This document shows positions 16,439 through 25,765 of a DNA stretch of 56,049 nt, piece by piece. The translations under genes and the position numbers were made by a program. Source of the DNA: Lentisphaeria bacterium UBA1732 (GTDB lineage Bacteria > Verrucomicrobiota > Lentisphaeria > Victivallales > UBA1829); assembly GCA_002315855.1 (NCBI GenBank), contig DCIG01000043.1, forward strand, positions 1-56,049, read 5' to 3'. How positions within the stretch are numbered: position 1 is the stretch's first letter; each line of letters begins with the position of its first letter. The notes under the pieces are model-generated. The model was not told the origin of the DNA, made no database searches, and saw nothing but the letters and a program-made list of their open reading frames with translations.

Positions 16439-19400
16439 TTATTTTGCAGGCATTTTCGCGATTGCGATACGGCAGGGCACGCCGTTCAGTTCGTTGTCGA
16501 GCTGTTCATCCGGCTGTGCAATCTGCATCTGAATCATATCGGTAAGGGTTTCCGCGCAGAAATAGCTGCTGTACTTTTCCAAATCATCCAGCAGAGACAC
16601 TTTCGCCACCACCTGAGTAATGATGTGGTCCGTAACGTTCAAGCCGGATTCCTTGCGCATGTTCTGAACTTTGCTGACGAGTTCGCGAGTATAGCCTTCC
16701 GCTTTCAGATCGTCGGTGAGTTCGGTATCCAGAGCGATGGTCAGAGATTCATCCGAAGCCACACAGAAGCCGGGGCGTTCGGTGCGGTTGATGACGATGT
16801 CGGCGGAGGTAAGAATGCAGGTATCGCCGTCATCCAGCTTCAGTTCGTATTGCGAACCGTTCATCAGCGAGGAAATCACCTGGGACGGCAGATTAACGAT
16901 TGCGGCGGCGAATTTCTTCATCTTCGGTCCGAGACGTGAACCGAGGCTTTTGAAGTTCGCTTTTGCGGAAAGATGCACGAATGATTCTTCATCGCCGAAG
17001 ATTTCAACCTTCTTGACGTTCAGTTCCTTGGCAATGACACTCTCGCTTTTCGCAAGAAGTTCGCGGACATGCGGGTCAATGGAAACCAGCACGGCGCGGG
17101 ACAGCGGCTGACGAACTTTCAAGGTACGCTGGGTGCGGAGGAAACGTCCCAGAGAAACTGCCTTTTGAGCAAGTTTTGTCTGAAATTCCAGTTCTTCATC
17201 GCGGCGCCATGTTTCGGGAACCGGATAGTCGCACAGGTGTACGGATTCCGGCATGTCTCCGGTACGGAGCGAACGGTAAATTTCTTCCGTAATGAACGGG
17301 ATGAACGGAGCGGCGGCTTTGCAGAAGGTAACCAGCACATAATACAGCGTGGCATACGCATCGGCGGTGTCCTGCGGATTCTGGCTTTTCCAGAAACGAG
17401 GACGGCTCAGGCGGATATACCAGTTCGTCAAATCTTCCACAAAGGCTTCAAAACGGTTCGCGGCAGGCTGAAGCTGGTAGACGTCCATATTTTTGCGAAT
17501 TTCTTCCACCATGTCGGCGAGGCTGGAGAGAATCCAGCGGTCAAGCGGATTGGCAGGATTTTCCGGCGCAGTCAGAGGTCCGGCCGGAGGCGTCCAGTTG
17601 TCCACATTGGCGTATGTGGTGAAGAATGAATAGGCGTTCCAAATCGGAAGCAAAACATTGCGCATCGCTTCTTTCACGGCGGCTTCGGAGAATTTCAGGT
17701 CTTCCGCACGGACGACCTGAGAACCGAGCAGAACGAGACGGAGTGCATCCGCACCGTATTTGCCGACGACTTCCATCGGGTCGGGGTAGTTGCGGAGACG
17801 TTTGCTCATCTTCTGACCGTTTTCAGCCAGAATCAGACCGTTAACAATCACGTTCAGCGCGGCTGGCTTGTCAAACAGCGCAGAAGCAATCACGGTCATG
17901 GTATAGAACCAGCCGCGTGTCTGGTCAAGACCTTCGCCGATGAAGTCGGCAGGAAAATGCTTTTCAAAAAACTCTTTGTTTTCAAACGGATAGTGATTCT
18001 GTGCATAGGGCATGGACCCGCTTTCAAACCAGCAGTCGAAAACTTCGGGAATGCGGTGCAGGGCCGTTCCATTTTCCAGCGTGATTTCAATGTCGTCCAC
18101 GAAGTGCTTGTGAATGTCTTCCACCTTTTTGCCGGAAAGTTTTTCCAGTTCCGCCACAGACCCGATGCAAATCATGTCGCCGGTGTCTTCGTTGCGCCAA
18201 ACCGGAATCGGGCATCCCCAGTAACGGTTGCGGCTGAGATTCCAGTCGCGGGCATTTTCCAGCCATTTGCCGAAACGCCCCTCCTTGATATGAGACGGAA
18301 TCCAGGTCATTTTCGCATTGGCGGCAAGCATTTTCGCTTTGACCTTGTCAATGTTCATGAACCAGGTCGGAATCGCTTTGTAAATCAGCGGGGAATCGCA
18401 GCGCCAGCAGAATGGATAGCTGTGCTTGATGGTGCCTTTGTGAACCAGCTTCCCTTCGGCTTTCAGACGTTCCATGATCAGCTTGTCGGCATCTTTCACG
18501 AACATCCCCTGATATTCCGGGATAAGCTCGTTGAAACGGCATTCATCGTCAACCGGGCAAACGGCCGGCAGGCTGTTTGTCTTGCCCGTATTGCAGTCGT
18601 CTTCGCCGAAAAGCGGCGCGGTATGCACGATACCGGTACCGTCTTCCGTGCTGACATAATCCGCATTCACCACGCGGTATGCACCGTTTGCGATGAAGTC
18701 GAAGCCTTCTTTCACATACTTGTATTCGGATCCTTTCACCAGATAGCCGCCCTTGGCGTGTTCGCCGAGGAAGTACGGGAAGAGAGGTTCATACCGTGTG
18801 CCGACCATGTCTCTGCCTTTGAAACGGGCAATTATTTCCGGCATGGCGTCTTTCTTGTAGTAAGCTCCGAGACGGGCTTCCGCAAGAATGTAGTATGTCC
18901 CGCCGTCATTGACTTTCACATAGTCCACATCTGCCCCCATGGCGAGAGCCATATTGCTGGGCAGGGTCCACGGGGTCGTGGTCCATGCGAGGATGTAGGT
19001 GTTTTCTTCGCCTACGACTTTGAAACGAATTGTGATTGCGGGGTCGGTTACATCCTTGTAGCCCTGACTGACTTCAAAGTTCGCCAGCGGAGTGGCACAG
19101 CGCGGGCAGTATGGCTGAACGCGGAAGCCTTCATAAATCAAGTCCTTATCCCACAACTGCTTGAAAACCCACCAGATGGATTCCATGTAGTCGCGGTTCA
19201 TGGTCTTGTAGCCGTGTTCAAAATCTACCCAGCGTCCCATGCGCTTGACGATATGTTCCCATTCTTTGGTGTAGCGCAGCACGATGCCGCGACATGCTTC
19301 GTTGAAGTTGCCGATGCCGTATTTTTCGATTTCGCGCTTGCCGAAACTGTCGCGTCCCATTTCCTCCGCAAGCTGTTTTTCCATAAGGTTTTCCACAGGA

Positions 19401-19669
19401 AGACCATGGCAGTCCCAGCCGAATGTACGGGTACAGTATTTGCCCAGCATTGTCTGATACCGGGGAATCACGTCCTTGATTGTTCCGGCGAGCAGATGTC
19501 CATAGTGCGGCAGTCCGGTCGCAAACGGAGGTCCGTCATAGAATAGAAATTCCGGATTTCCTTTCCGGTTGTCGAGAGATTTCTGAAATGTCTGATTTTG
19601 TTCCCAGAAAGCGAGATTGGACTCTTCCATCTCCGGGAATTCATTTTTTCCTGAAACTGATTGAAACAT
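16439..19669 (-). CDS. ileS: Isoleucyl-tRNA synthetase, eukaryote-type (type 2)
   Basis: 1076 residues. The N-terminal region reads FYDGPPFATGLPHYGHLLAG, with HYGH as the HIGH motif, a signature of the eukaryotic/archaeal and bacterial type 2 branch. FGWDCHGLPVE follows, then the editing domain, and KMSKR in NGQKMSKRLRNYPDP near residue 615. A long C-terminal tRNA-binding region completes it. It charges tRNA-Ile and edits misactivated valine. From family knowledge, type 2 enzymes are poorly inhibited by mupirocin. It starts 54 bases after the small membrane protein gene. Confidence 0.95.
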   Translation of the reverse strand: MFQSVSGKNEFPEMEESNLAFWEQNQTFQKSLDNRKGNPEFLFYDGPPFATGLPHYGHLLAGTIKDVIPRYQTMLGKYCTRTFGWDCHGLPVENLMEKQLAEEMGRDSFGKREIEKYGIGNFNEACRGIVLRYTKEWEHIVKRMGRWVDFEHGYKTMNRDYMESIWWVFKQLWDKDLIYEGFRVQPYCPRCATPLANFEVSQGYKDVTDPAITIRFKVVGEENTYILAWTTTPWTLPSNMALAMGADVDYVKVNDGGTYYILAEARLGAYYKKDAMPEIIARFKGRDMVGTRYEPLFPYFLGEHAKGGYLVKGSEYKYVKEGFDFIANGAYRVVNADYVSTEDGTGIVHTAPLFGEDDCNTGKTNSLPAVCPVDDECRFNELIPEYQGMFVKDADKLIMERLKAEGKLVHKGTIKHSYPFCWRCDSPLIYKAIPTWFMNIDKVKAKMLAANAKMTWIPSHIKEGRFGKWLENARDWNLSRNRYWGCPIPVWRNEDTGDMICIGSVAELEKLSGKKVEDIHKHFVDDIEITLENGTALHRIPEVFDCWFESGSMPYAQNHYPFENKEFFEKHFPADFIGEGLDQTRGWFYTMTVIASALFDKPAALNVIVNGLILAENGQKMSKRLRNYPDPMEVVGKYGADALRLVLLGSQVVRAEDLKFSEAAVKEAMRNVLLPIWNAYSFFTTYANVDNWTPPAGPLTAPENPANPLDRWILSSLADMVEEIRKNMDVYQLQPAANRFEAFVEDLTNWYIRLSRPRFWKSQNPQDTADAYATLYYVLVTFCKAAAPFIPFITEEIYRSLRTGDMPESVHLCDYPVPETWRRDEELEFQTKLAQKAVSLGRFLRTQRTLKVRQPLSRAVLVSIDPHVRELLAKSESVIAKELNVKKVEIFGDEESFVHLSAKANFKSLGSRLGPKMKKFAAAIVNLPSQVISSLMNGSQYELKLDDGDTCILTSADIVINRTERPGFCVASDESLTIALDTELTDDLKAEGYTRELVSKVQNMRKESGLNVTDHIITQVVAKVSLLDDLEKYSSYFCAETLTDMIQMQIAQPDEQLDNELNGVPCRIAIAKMPAK

Positions 19670-19723
19670 TAGAATATGTCCTGATATGATAAATGAAGTT
19701 GTTATAGACCAAAGAAATGAGCT

Positions 19724-20296
19724 TTATTCGGCTCTGGAGATCGAGGTCATCTTGGCATAAGGCATACGAAGCACACGCGGCGCGGCGTCGCCTTCCGGAA
19801 CCAGTTCCATGACCGCCAAAGTATCCTGAACATCCTGAATTTTGGCAACCATGAGGAATGTCCCGTCGGCAAGGTCAAGTTTGAACGGACCATCGAACGA
19901 TCCATCCGCATTCGCTTTGATTTTCGCAAAGTTTTCTTTGCTGGGAGTCGAGTCAATGCGGAGCTGTTCCGCCGCTTTGGCGGCGCGTTCTTCCTCGGAG
20001 GCTTCCAAAGCCTTCCGGGCCGCTGCGACTGCCGCATGTTTCACGGCAATCATCTTGAAGAGACAGTAAAGCATGAATACAACCGGAATGCACAGCCCCA
20101 GCCAGAAATACAGTTTGCCGTTCTTCCCGATGGAGTTCATGAATTCATAGCTTGCAAATGCGCAGAACATGAGTGTAAGCAATATGATAACAGCCCAAGT
20201 AACAGTCCCCCCGTTCACGGTGATATTGCCCCAGAAATTACCTTCATTGGTAAAAATACCGGTGAAATACTGCAAAAGGCCTTTAAGAATTTCCAT
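19724..20296 (-). CDS. Small membrane protein with two transmembrane helices, unknown function
   Basis: 190 residues from the ATG at 20296, chosen for AGGAG eight bases upstream; an ATG at 20392 lies near the promoter and lacks a site. Two hydrophobic helices (TWAVIILLTLMFCAFASYEF and LYFWLGLCIPVVFMLYCLF) are followed by an Ala/Glu-rich helical linker (ARKALEASEEERAAKAAEQ). The C-terminal 80 residues look like a small beta domain (FKLDLADGTFLMVAKIQDV). Not recognised. It is transcribed from its own promoter toward ileS. Confidence 0.75.
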   Translation of the reverse strand: MEILKGLLQYFTGIFTNEGNFWGNITVNGGTVTWAVIILLTLMFCAFASYEFMNSIGKNGKLYFWLGLCIPVVFMLYCLFKMIAVKHAAVAAARKALEASEEERAAKAAEQLRIDSTPSKENFAKIKANADGSFDGPFKLDLADGTFLMVAKIQDVQDTLAVMELVPEGDAAPRVLRMPYAKMTSISRAE

Positions 20297-20408
20297 AAGT
20301 TTGACTCCTGTCTGATTAATTGGGGTGTTTGTGCTGATTTCTGATATTTCCCCGCCCAATGTCTTCGGCTTTGGTTTGGAAAAATACCACACATGTGCAT
20401 AGCTTGAT

Positions 20409-20436
20409 AATATAGCACCTTAATCGGTTTTTTCAA
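20409..20436 (-). promoter_or_regulatory. Promoter of the small membrane protein gene
   Basis: Minus strand TTGAAA (20431-20436), 16 bases, TATATT (20409-20414). It faces away from the plus-strand promoter at 20595. Confidence 0.6.
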
Positions 20437-20594
20437 GAGGAGAGAGCATATTATCTCCTTAATTTCTAAGACGGATTTGCCTGTTTTCAAACATTTCATT
20501 CAGGAACGGTGCTTTTTATGGATTTGCGGGTATTTGCAAAAGATGTTTCCGCAATTGACGTGATGACAGTCTGTCATATTTTTCAGAATCTTTC

Positions 20595-20623
20595 TTGATA
20601 AAACAGCAGTTTTGTGATATATT
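20595..20623 (+). promoter_or_regulatory. Promoter of the ACT/UPF0210 pair
   Basis: TTGATA (20595-20600), 17 bases, TATATT (20618-20623). The 5' leader to the ATG at 20783 is about 150 nt and contains the inverted repeat at 20658-20703. Confidence 0.65.
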
Positions 20624-20657
20624 AAAAGATGTATATTTTTTTATCCATCTAATAACG

Positions 20658-20703
20658 GGGCTGTTTTCAAGCGTCATTGAGGCAGTTTTTTGAAAATCAG
20701 CTC
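20658..20703. repeat. Copy of the dispersed GAGCTGATT/AATCAGCTC inverted repeat
   Basis: GGGCTGTTTTCAA (20658-20670) is imperfectly complementary to TTGAAAATCAGCTC (20690-20703), with a 19-nt loop. The right arm matches the intergenic arms near 32660, 45625 and 52817. Confidence 0.5.
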
Positions 20704-20782
20704 AACGGACATCGCATTGCGGTTTCCCGTTACAGACACCCTAATGGCGGGATTTCCCTGCCTATGTTCAGGAGGATTTCTC

Positions 20783-21052
20783 ATGAAAGCTGTTATCTCG
20801 GTTATCGGCAAAGACTCAGTCGGCATCATTGCAAAAGTCAGTGCAGCCTGTGCTGAAAATGGCGTAAACATCCTTGATATTTCGCAGACGGTTCTGCAAG
20901 ATTATTTCACGATGATCATGATTACGGACATCAGCGCAATCAAGGTCAATTTCACGGATTTCGTAGACATCATGGATCGACTGGGACACTCCTGCGGTCT
21001 GGAAATCCATGCCATGCACGAGGATATTTTCAACTCCATGCATCATATCTGA
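20783..21052 (+). CDS. ACT-domain protein (UPF0237 family)
   Basis: 89 residues, a single ACT domain: MKAVISVIGKDSVGIIAKVS, then ENGVNILDISQTVLQDYFTM, the standard beta-alpha-beta ligand-binding layout. The start at 20783 is fixed by AGGAGGA nine bases upstream; the open frame back to 20690 does not resemble the family. ACT domains sense amino acids or similar small ligands. The UPF0237-UPF0210 neighbour pair is widely conserved in bacteria, and this gene sits 8 bases before its partner. Confidence 0.9.
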   Translation: MKAVISVIGKDSVGIIAKVSAACAENGVNILDISQTVLQDYFTMIMITDISAIKVNFTDFVDIMDRLGHSCGLEIHAMHEDIFNSMHHI

Positions 21053-21060
21053 GGTGCGGA

Positions 21061-22419
21061 ATGCTTGCGATAGAAGATATTCTCGAAACCATCAGCATGA
21101 TTCGTGAGGAATGCCTCGACATCCGCACGATTACCATGGGCATTTCGCTGTACGACTGCCAGTGCGAAGACCCGAAACGCCTTGCTGACCGTATTTACGA
21201 CAAAATCATGCGCTGTGCGAAAAATTTGGTCCCGGTCGGGGAGGAAATTGAAAAAAAATACGGCATTCCGATTGTCAACAAGCGGATTTCGGTTACGCCG
21301 ATCGCATTGATGGCGGGACAGCTGGATCAGGACGGCGTCATTCAGCTTGCGAAATCGCTTGACCGCGCGGCGCAGGATTTGGGCGTCAACTTCATCGGCG
21401 GATACAGTGCGCTGGTGCAGAAAGGCTGTACGAACGGCAGCCGGACGCTGATGGAATCCATCCCGGAGGCTCTCGCCTGCACAAAGCGTGTCTGCTCTTC
21501 CGTGAATGTCGCCTCCACCAAAGCCGGCATCAACATGAATGCCATTGCCCTGATGGGAAAAATCATCAAAAAAACGGCATATCTGACCCGCGATCATGGA
21601 TCAGACGGATGCTCCAAGCTCGTCGTTTTCGCCAATGCACCGGAAGACAACCCGTTTATGGCGGGGGCGTTCCATGGCATCGGCGAACCCGAAACGGTAA
21701 TCAATGTAGGGGTTTCCGGTCCCGGTGTGGTGGCATCCGCCATTCGCCGTGCAGGTAACTGCAATATGATGGAACTTGCCGAAATCATCAAGAAGACGGC
21801 GTTTAAAATCACGCGTGTCGGTCAGCTGGTCGCCCGCGAAGCATCCGCACGTCTCAATGTGCCGTTCGGAATCGTGGACCTGTCTCTGGCTCCGACACCT
21901 GCGGTCGGCGACTCGGTCGCGCATATTCTGGAATCCATGGGGCTGGAACAATGCGGCTGCCATGGTACTACCGCCGCGCTTGCCATGCTGAATGATGCCG
22001 TAAAAAAAGGCGGCGTAATGGCTTCGCCTCAAGTCGGCGGTCTGTCCGGTGCGTTCATCCCCGTGTCGGAAGATGCCGGCATGATTGCCGCGGCGAAAGC
22101 GGGTACGCTGTCCATCGAGAAACTGGAAGCCATGACCGCTGTTTGCTCCGTCGGTCTTGATATGATTGCTATCCCCGGCGATACGGATGAAGCTGTTATT
22201 TCCGCCATTATCGCGGATGAAATTTCAATCGGTGTGGCAAACACCAAAACCACTGCGGTGCGCGTGATTCCCGTATACGGCTGCAAGGTCGGCGATGTGG
22301 TCAATTACGGCGGACTTTTCGGTGAAGCTCCGGTTATGCCCGTGCGCAATCAGTCGCCTGCGGTTTTCATCAATCGCGGCGGTCATATCCCCGCTCCGAT
22401 TCACAGTTTGAAAAACTGA
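21061..22419 (+). CDS. UPF0210 family protein (DUF711)
   Basis: 452 residues matching the UPF0210/PFL family from end to end: RTITMGISLYDC near the start, NKRISVTPIALMAG, GGYSALVQKG, a glycine-rich core (GVSGPGVVASAIRRAG) and a C-terminal GGHIPAPIHSLKN. The biochemical role is not established to my knowledge; the glycyl-radical-like shape suggested for this family is only structural. Constant pairing with the ACT protein suggests a ligand-controlled enzyme. GAGGTG precedes the ATG and a strong terminator follows. Confidence 0.92.
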   Translation: MLAIEDILETISMIREECLDIRTITMGISLYDCQCEDPKRLADRIYDKIMRCAKNLVPVGEEIEKKYGIPIVNKRISVTPIALMAGQLDQDGVIQLAKSLDRAAQDLGVNFIGGYSALVQKGCTNGSRTLMESIPEALACTKRVCSSVNVASTKAGINMNAIALMGKIIKKTAYLTRDHGSDGCSKLVVFANAPEDNPFMAGAFHGIGEPETVINVGVSGPGVVASAIRRAGNCNMMELAEIIKKTAFKITRVGQLVAREASARLNVPFGIVDLSLAPTPAVGDSVAHILESMGLEQCGCHGTTAALAMLNDAVKKGGVMASPQVGGLSGAFIPVSEDAGMIAAAKAGTLSIEKLEAMTAVCSVGLDMIAIPGDTDEAVISAIIADEISIGVANTKTTAVRVIPVYGCKVGDVVNYGGLFGEAPVMPVRNQSPAVFINRGGHIPAPIHSLKN

Positions 22420-22451
22420 TTTTGAGAAAGTTTTTCTCCGAACAGAAGAAT

Positions 22452-22497
22452 CCCCCGGCAGCCAGGTCATACGCTGCGGCCGGGGGATTTTTTTGAC
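22452..22497 (+). terminator. Terminator of the ACT/UPF0210 operon
   Basis: CCCCCGGC (22452-22459) pairs with GCCGGGGG (22479-22486), then ATTTTTTT. A strong GC stem 33 bases after the UPF0210 stop. Confidence 0.9.
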
Positions 22498-22563
22498 GGA
22501 AAGTCTGGAAAAGGGGCTTTTCACAGATAAAAAGTCTAGATTTTCAATGAATTTCGAGCACCT

Positions 22564-22989
22564 TTATTTTTCGGGGAACAGCGGGTCATCCTTGATGAAT
22601 CCGGTCATAACGCTGTGCGTCAGGAGAGTTCCGGCATCATCATAGACATTCACATCGAAAACGGCTGTCCGCCGCGTCCTGTTGATGAGGTTTGCTTCGG
22701 CACGGAAGACACTGCCTGCCTTCCCCTTGCCGGAACGCAGGAAAGATGTGCTGGCATTCAACCCGACGGCAATATGACCGAATGAATTCAGCGCTCCGGC
22801 GAATGCAAAATCGGTCAGGGTGAACAGTGCGCCGCCCATCACAATCCCGATTCCGTTGTAGTGGCATTCCGAGGTCGTCAGCAGTGCGACAGCATGTCCC
22901 TCTGTGATTTCAGTTAATGTCATGCCGTTTTCTTTGGCGAAGTGGTCATTTTCATTCAGAAAGTTTCGGATTCGTTCATATTGATTCAT
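22564..22989 (-). CDS. PaaI-type hot-dog thioesterase
   Basis: 141 residues with the 4HBT hot-dog fold. CHYNGIGIVMGGALFTLTDFAFA holds the helix-start motif of PaaI enzymes, in which an Asn near NGIG and an Asp in TDFAFA act in thioester hydrolysis, followed by AVGLNASTSFLRSGKGK. It would hydrolyse an acyl-CoA or aryl-CoA; substrate unknown. AAGGA precedes the ATG and a good promoter lies upstream, so it is a single-gene unit. Confidence 0.87.
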   Translation of the reverse strand: MNQYERIRNFLNENDHFAKENGMTLTEITEGHAVALLTTSECHYNGIGIVMGGALFTLTDFAFAGALNSFGHIAVGLNASTSFLRSGKGKAGSVFRAEANLINRTRRTAVFDVNVYDDAGTLLTHSVMTGFIKDDPLFPEK

Positions 22990-23095
22990 GGAAAATTCCT
23001 TTTTGATTCACAAAGTCCCGATTTTGAAATAAGGGATGCAGATGACGGGAATATGGGGGGCTTGTTGGAAGTCCTGATTCATGATGTTATCTGAA

Positions 23096-23124
23096 AATAT
23101 ACCTGCGATTTTCAAAAAAATCAA
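23096..23124 (-). promoter_or_regulatory. Promoter of the thioesterase gene
   Basis: Minus strand TTGATT (23119-23124), 17 bases, TATATT (23096-23101). The rest of the gap 22990-23303 shows only a possible plus-strand -10 (TATAGG, 23192) for the LysM gene. Confidence 0.6.
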
Positions 23125-23303
23125 TCGGAATTTGTTTTTTTCTCCTCAAAAACCGTGATTTCATTTGCATTCCTGCAAAAAAGCGGTACATTTATAGGGC
23201 ATGTCTGTCGAATGTGGTTCTGTTTTCGACACTGCCTTGCAATCCTGTCTCATTCTGTTTGCGAAACCCTTGCTGCCTCTACGATACCTGAAAGGAGCCA
23301 TTT

Positions 23304-23888
23304 ATGAATTGCCGTTTTCATGTGATTGCCGCCGCTGTTCTCTTTTCCTCCGGAACTCTTTTTGCTCAAAGTCCTGCTTCTGCCGTGCGTTCAGGAACGC
23401 AGCAGCTGACGCAGCGCGAAGCCGCTGCCTACATGGAGGAACTTTCCGGCAGTATGATTCAGCAGTTGAAAGCGGTTCAGGATGAGAATGCGGCACTTTC
23501 GCAAAGAGTCCTTGCTTTGGAACAGACCATCGCCGAACTCGCCGACAGCAACCGCACGCTGAAAAACGAACTCGCTTCCGCCAAACGTCAAATCACTGCG
23601 ATTTCTCAGGCAAATGAAACCACAATGAAACAGATTTCCGCCCAGCTGGACAAACTGGCAAGCACTCCGGCTGCTGTCCCTGCATCTTCTACTGGAAAAA
23701 GCAAAACCTCTGCAAATCCAACCCCCATTGATGCCGATTCTTATCAGGAGTTTACTGTTCCTGCCGGAGGAACTCTCTCTGCCATCGCTCAGGCTTGCGG
23801 GACAACCGTCAGTGAATTGAAGCGTATCAACAATCTGAAATCGGACAATCTGCGTGTCGGACAGAAACTGAAAATTCCGGTGAAATAA
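23304..23888 (+). CDS. Exported coiled-coil protein with C-terminal LysM domain
   Basis: 194 residues. A signal peptide (HVIAAAVLFSSGTLFAQS) is cleaved near residue 22. Residues 35-115 form a coiled coil (LSQRVLALEQTIAELADSN), then a Ser/Pro/Ala linker, and a LysM domain closes the protein (FTVPAGGTLSAIAQACGTT, INNLKSDNLRVGQKLKIP). LysM binds peptidoglycan glycan strands, so a periplasmic wall-associated role is likely. AAAGGAG precedes the ATG. Single gene; no enzyme domain. Confidence 0.88.
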   Translation: MNCRFHVIAAAVLFSSGTLFAQSPASAVRSGTQQLTQREAAAYMEELSGSMIQQLKAVQDENAALSQRVLALEQTIAELADSNRTLKNELASAKRQITAISQANETTMKQISAQLDKLASTPAAVPASSTGKSKTSANPTPIDADSYQEFTVPAGGTLSAIAQACGTTVSELKRINNLKSDNLRVGQKLKIPVK

Positions 23889-24015
23889 GGCGAATCAGCC
23901 TTCCCTCATAAGCAGGCGGGCATTCTTCCCCTCTGCTCGTAAATCAAGTTCGTTTTCAGAGCGTTTTCATCACGGACATCAAATCAATCAGTACGGTTTG
24001 GTGTCCTTTTTTTGC

Positions 24016-24567
24016 TCAGAATACAAAATCTTCCGGTTTCCCGCTGTCATCGTCCTGAAGCTCATAGATTCCCGGTAAATTCCGGTACAGTTCGTCCGAA
24101 TCAAGTCCGTATCCGACTACATATTTCGGGGGAATGCGGAAAGCGAACCAGTCGGCGTGTGTCATTTTCTTTTCAGGGGGAAGCTCTTTGTCCAGCAGAA
24201 CACATGTTTTCACGGAAGCCGCGCCCTGTTCCAGCAGGGATGACTGAATTGTTTTCAGCGTCAGCCCCGTATCAAGAATGTCGTCAAGCAGCAGAATATT
24301 TGCTCCGGCGGGAGATTCTTTCAGCTTGTTTTTGATTAGCACTTCGCCGGAGGACGCATGATGCACGTATGACTGTGCCAGAATGGCGTCCATTTTGACG
24401 TGTAATCGGATTTGCCGCACCAAATCGACTGAAAAAAAAATGGACCCGGTCAGGATTGATACAACCGTCAGAGGAACTGATTCGGATTGATAGGTTTCCG
24501 TGATTTCTTTACCGAGAACGGCAACTCGTTCCGCGATGATTTCGGAGGTGAAAAGCGGTACTAACAT
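24016..24567 (-). CDS. hpt: Hypoxanthine phosphoribosyltransferase
   Basis: 183 residues from the ATG at 24567, which lies just after the stop of the rfaE2-like gene; a longer reading to 24636 would overlap it. The PRPP-binding motif ILLLDDILDTGLTL is near residue 100 and SILTGSIFFSVDL forms the first loop. The end region YVVGYGLDSDELYRNLPGIY matches purine phosphoribosyltransferases closely. It salvages hypoxanthine or guanine to IMP/GMP. Not near tilS or ftsH, its usual neighbours. Confidence 0.92.
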   Translation of the reverse strand: MLVPLFTSEIIAERVAVLGKEITETYQSESVPLTVVSILTGSIFFSVDLVRQIRLHVKMDAILAQSYVHHASSGEVLIKNKLKESPAGANILLLDDILDTGLTLKTIQSSLLEQGAASVKTCVLLDKELPPEKKMTHADWFAFRIPPKYVVGYGLDSDELYRNLPGIYELQDDDSGKPEDFVF

Positions 24568-24583
24568 AAAACAGGGCAGGGGG

Positions 24584-25072
24584 TTATTTTTTTGCGGCTC
24601 TTGCCAGCGTTGAGGTCGTGGAATATCCGTCCACAAACGGAATAAAACAAATTTGAGACTTTACTGCAAATAATGCACTGCGTTCCGGTTCTGCCAGTGA
24701 TTCCACGGTATAATCGCCCCCTTTGGCGTACACGTCGGGAGCCAGTGCCAGCAATTCTTTGTCGCAGCGGACGGAATCAAAAATCACTACGCCGTCCACA
24801 AATTCCAGACAGGCAAGCAAAAGTGCCCGGTCATCTTCCTGATTTACGGGGCGCGTGGGGCCTTTCAGGGAACGGACCGAAGCATCACTGTTGACCAGAA
24901 CAAAAAGCGCATCCCCCGTCATTCTCGCTTTCAGCAGATATTCGGCGTGTCCGCGGTGCAGCAAATCGAAACAGCCGTTGGTTACGACCAGACGTTTCTG
25001 CCGGGAAGCCAGAATCTTCCGCTGTGCCACTGCTTCTTCCAATGTGTACACTTTGCTATGGGGATCGGTCAT
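24584..25072 (-). CDS. rfaE2: RfaE/HldE C-terminal-type nucleotidyltransferase
   Basis: 162 residues, a cytidylyltransferase-like fold. GCFDLLHRGHAEYL holds the HxGH motif near residue 40, VNSDASVRSLKGPTRPV follows, and DGYSTTSTLARA is the C-terminal family end. In Gram-negatives this domain adds ADP to heptose phosphate for lipopolysaccharide; a stand-alone version is common where the kinase is separate. GAGGAG lies before the ATG. The kinase partner is not in the window, so the sugar is inferred. Confidence 0.88.
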   Translation of the reverse strand: MTDPHSKVYTLEEAVAQRKILASRQKRLVVTNGCFDLLHRGHAEYLLKARMTGDALFVLVNSDASVRSLKGPTRPVNQEDDRALLLACLEFVDGVVIFDSVRCDKELLALAPDVYAKGGDYTVESLAEPERSALFAVKSQICFIPFVDGYSTTSTLARAAKK

Positions 25073-25073
25073 T

Positions 25074-25739
25074 TTATTCTCCTCTCAAATTCAATTTTTG
25101 TGCCGGCATGCAGGTATGGTCAATGATGGAAAAATCATTGAGACCGAAGAGGCGGCGCATGGACTCTTTCAGCCCGTTCAGGTTTCGGCGGCTCAAGGTG
25201 TCGGAAATGCGTTCTTCTCCGTCCGCCAGAGACGCCGCTTTCACGAAAATATCGGTTGACGGCAAATCGGTTGCCATATTCGGTCCGAGAACATCCGCAC
25301 TGTGCCGCAAATCCACGGTATACTGGTCAATGTCCGAAAATGAAATGTTGTTCATATAGGTCCGTGCTGATTCAAGACTGTCCGCATCGCCGGTATGGTC
25401 GTAAATCGTTCCGGTGAACTGCGAATTGAAAAGCATACTGTCCGGCGCAGAGGCAACAGGCACATCATCTTTGGTGAACGGCAGTTTATCTTCACCGTAG
25501 TCCCAGTACCGTATTGATGCCCCCGAATCAGATGAAATGCCGGATTCCGACATCCTGTCTGCTTTTTCTCTGGATGCAATAGTGTTCCGGATATTGTCCG
25601 TTCCCAGTGCGGAAATCAGCAGAAATCCGATAAACAGCATCAGTATCCCGATAATGCCCGCAAGAAGTTCCGTCAGCGCCTGCCCGGATTGACCTCGTGC
25701 AATGCGTTTTTTCAGTTCGGAATGAGATACCTGTTTCAT
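25074..25739 (-). CDS. TadE-like pseudopilin-type membrane protein
   Basis: 221 residues. A basic N-terminus (KKRIARGQSGQALTEL) is followed by one hydrophobic helix (LAGIIGILMLFIGFLLISAL), the pattern of TadE/TadG minor pilins, where the Glu of ALTEL sits at the helix start. The rest is polar and extracytoplasmic, with no motif I recognise. It lies one base before the rfaE2-like gene and 26 bases after the LolA-like gene. No tad ATPase or secretin is in the window, so its secretion system is elsewhere or it serves another role. Confidence 0.72.
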   Translation of the reverse strand: MKQVSHSELKKRIARGQSGQALTELLAGIIGILMLFIGFLLISALGTDNIRNTIASREKADRMSESGISSDSGASIRYWDYGEDKLPFTKDDVPVASAPDSMLFNSQFTGTIYDHTGDADSLESARTYMNNISFSDIDQYTVDLRHSADVLGPNMATDLPSTDIFVKAASLADGEERISDTLSRRNLNGLKESMRRLFGLNDFSIIDHTCMPAQKLNLRGE

Positions 25740-25765
25740 CTTCGGAATACCTTTTAAGTCATTGA

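Noticed and set aside
17957..19546. 529-residue open frame antisense to ileS
   Set aside because: Same reasoning; ileS is unambiguous.
23201..23485. 94-residue frame before the LysM gene
   Set aside because: Overlaps the LysM start and has no ribosome site or conserved feature.
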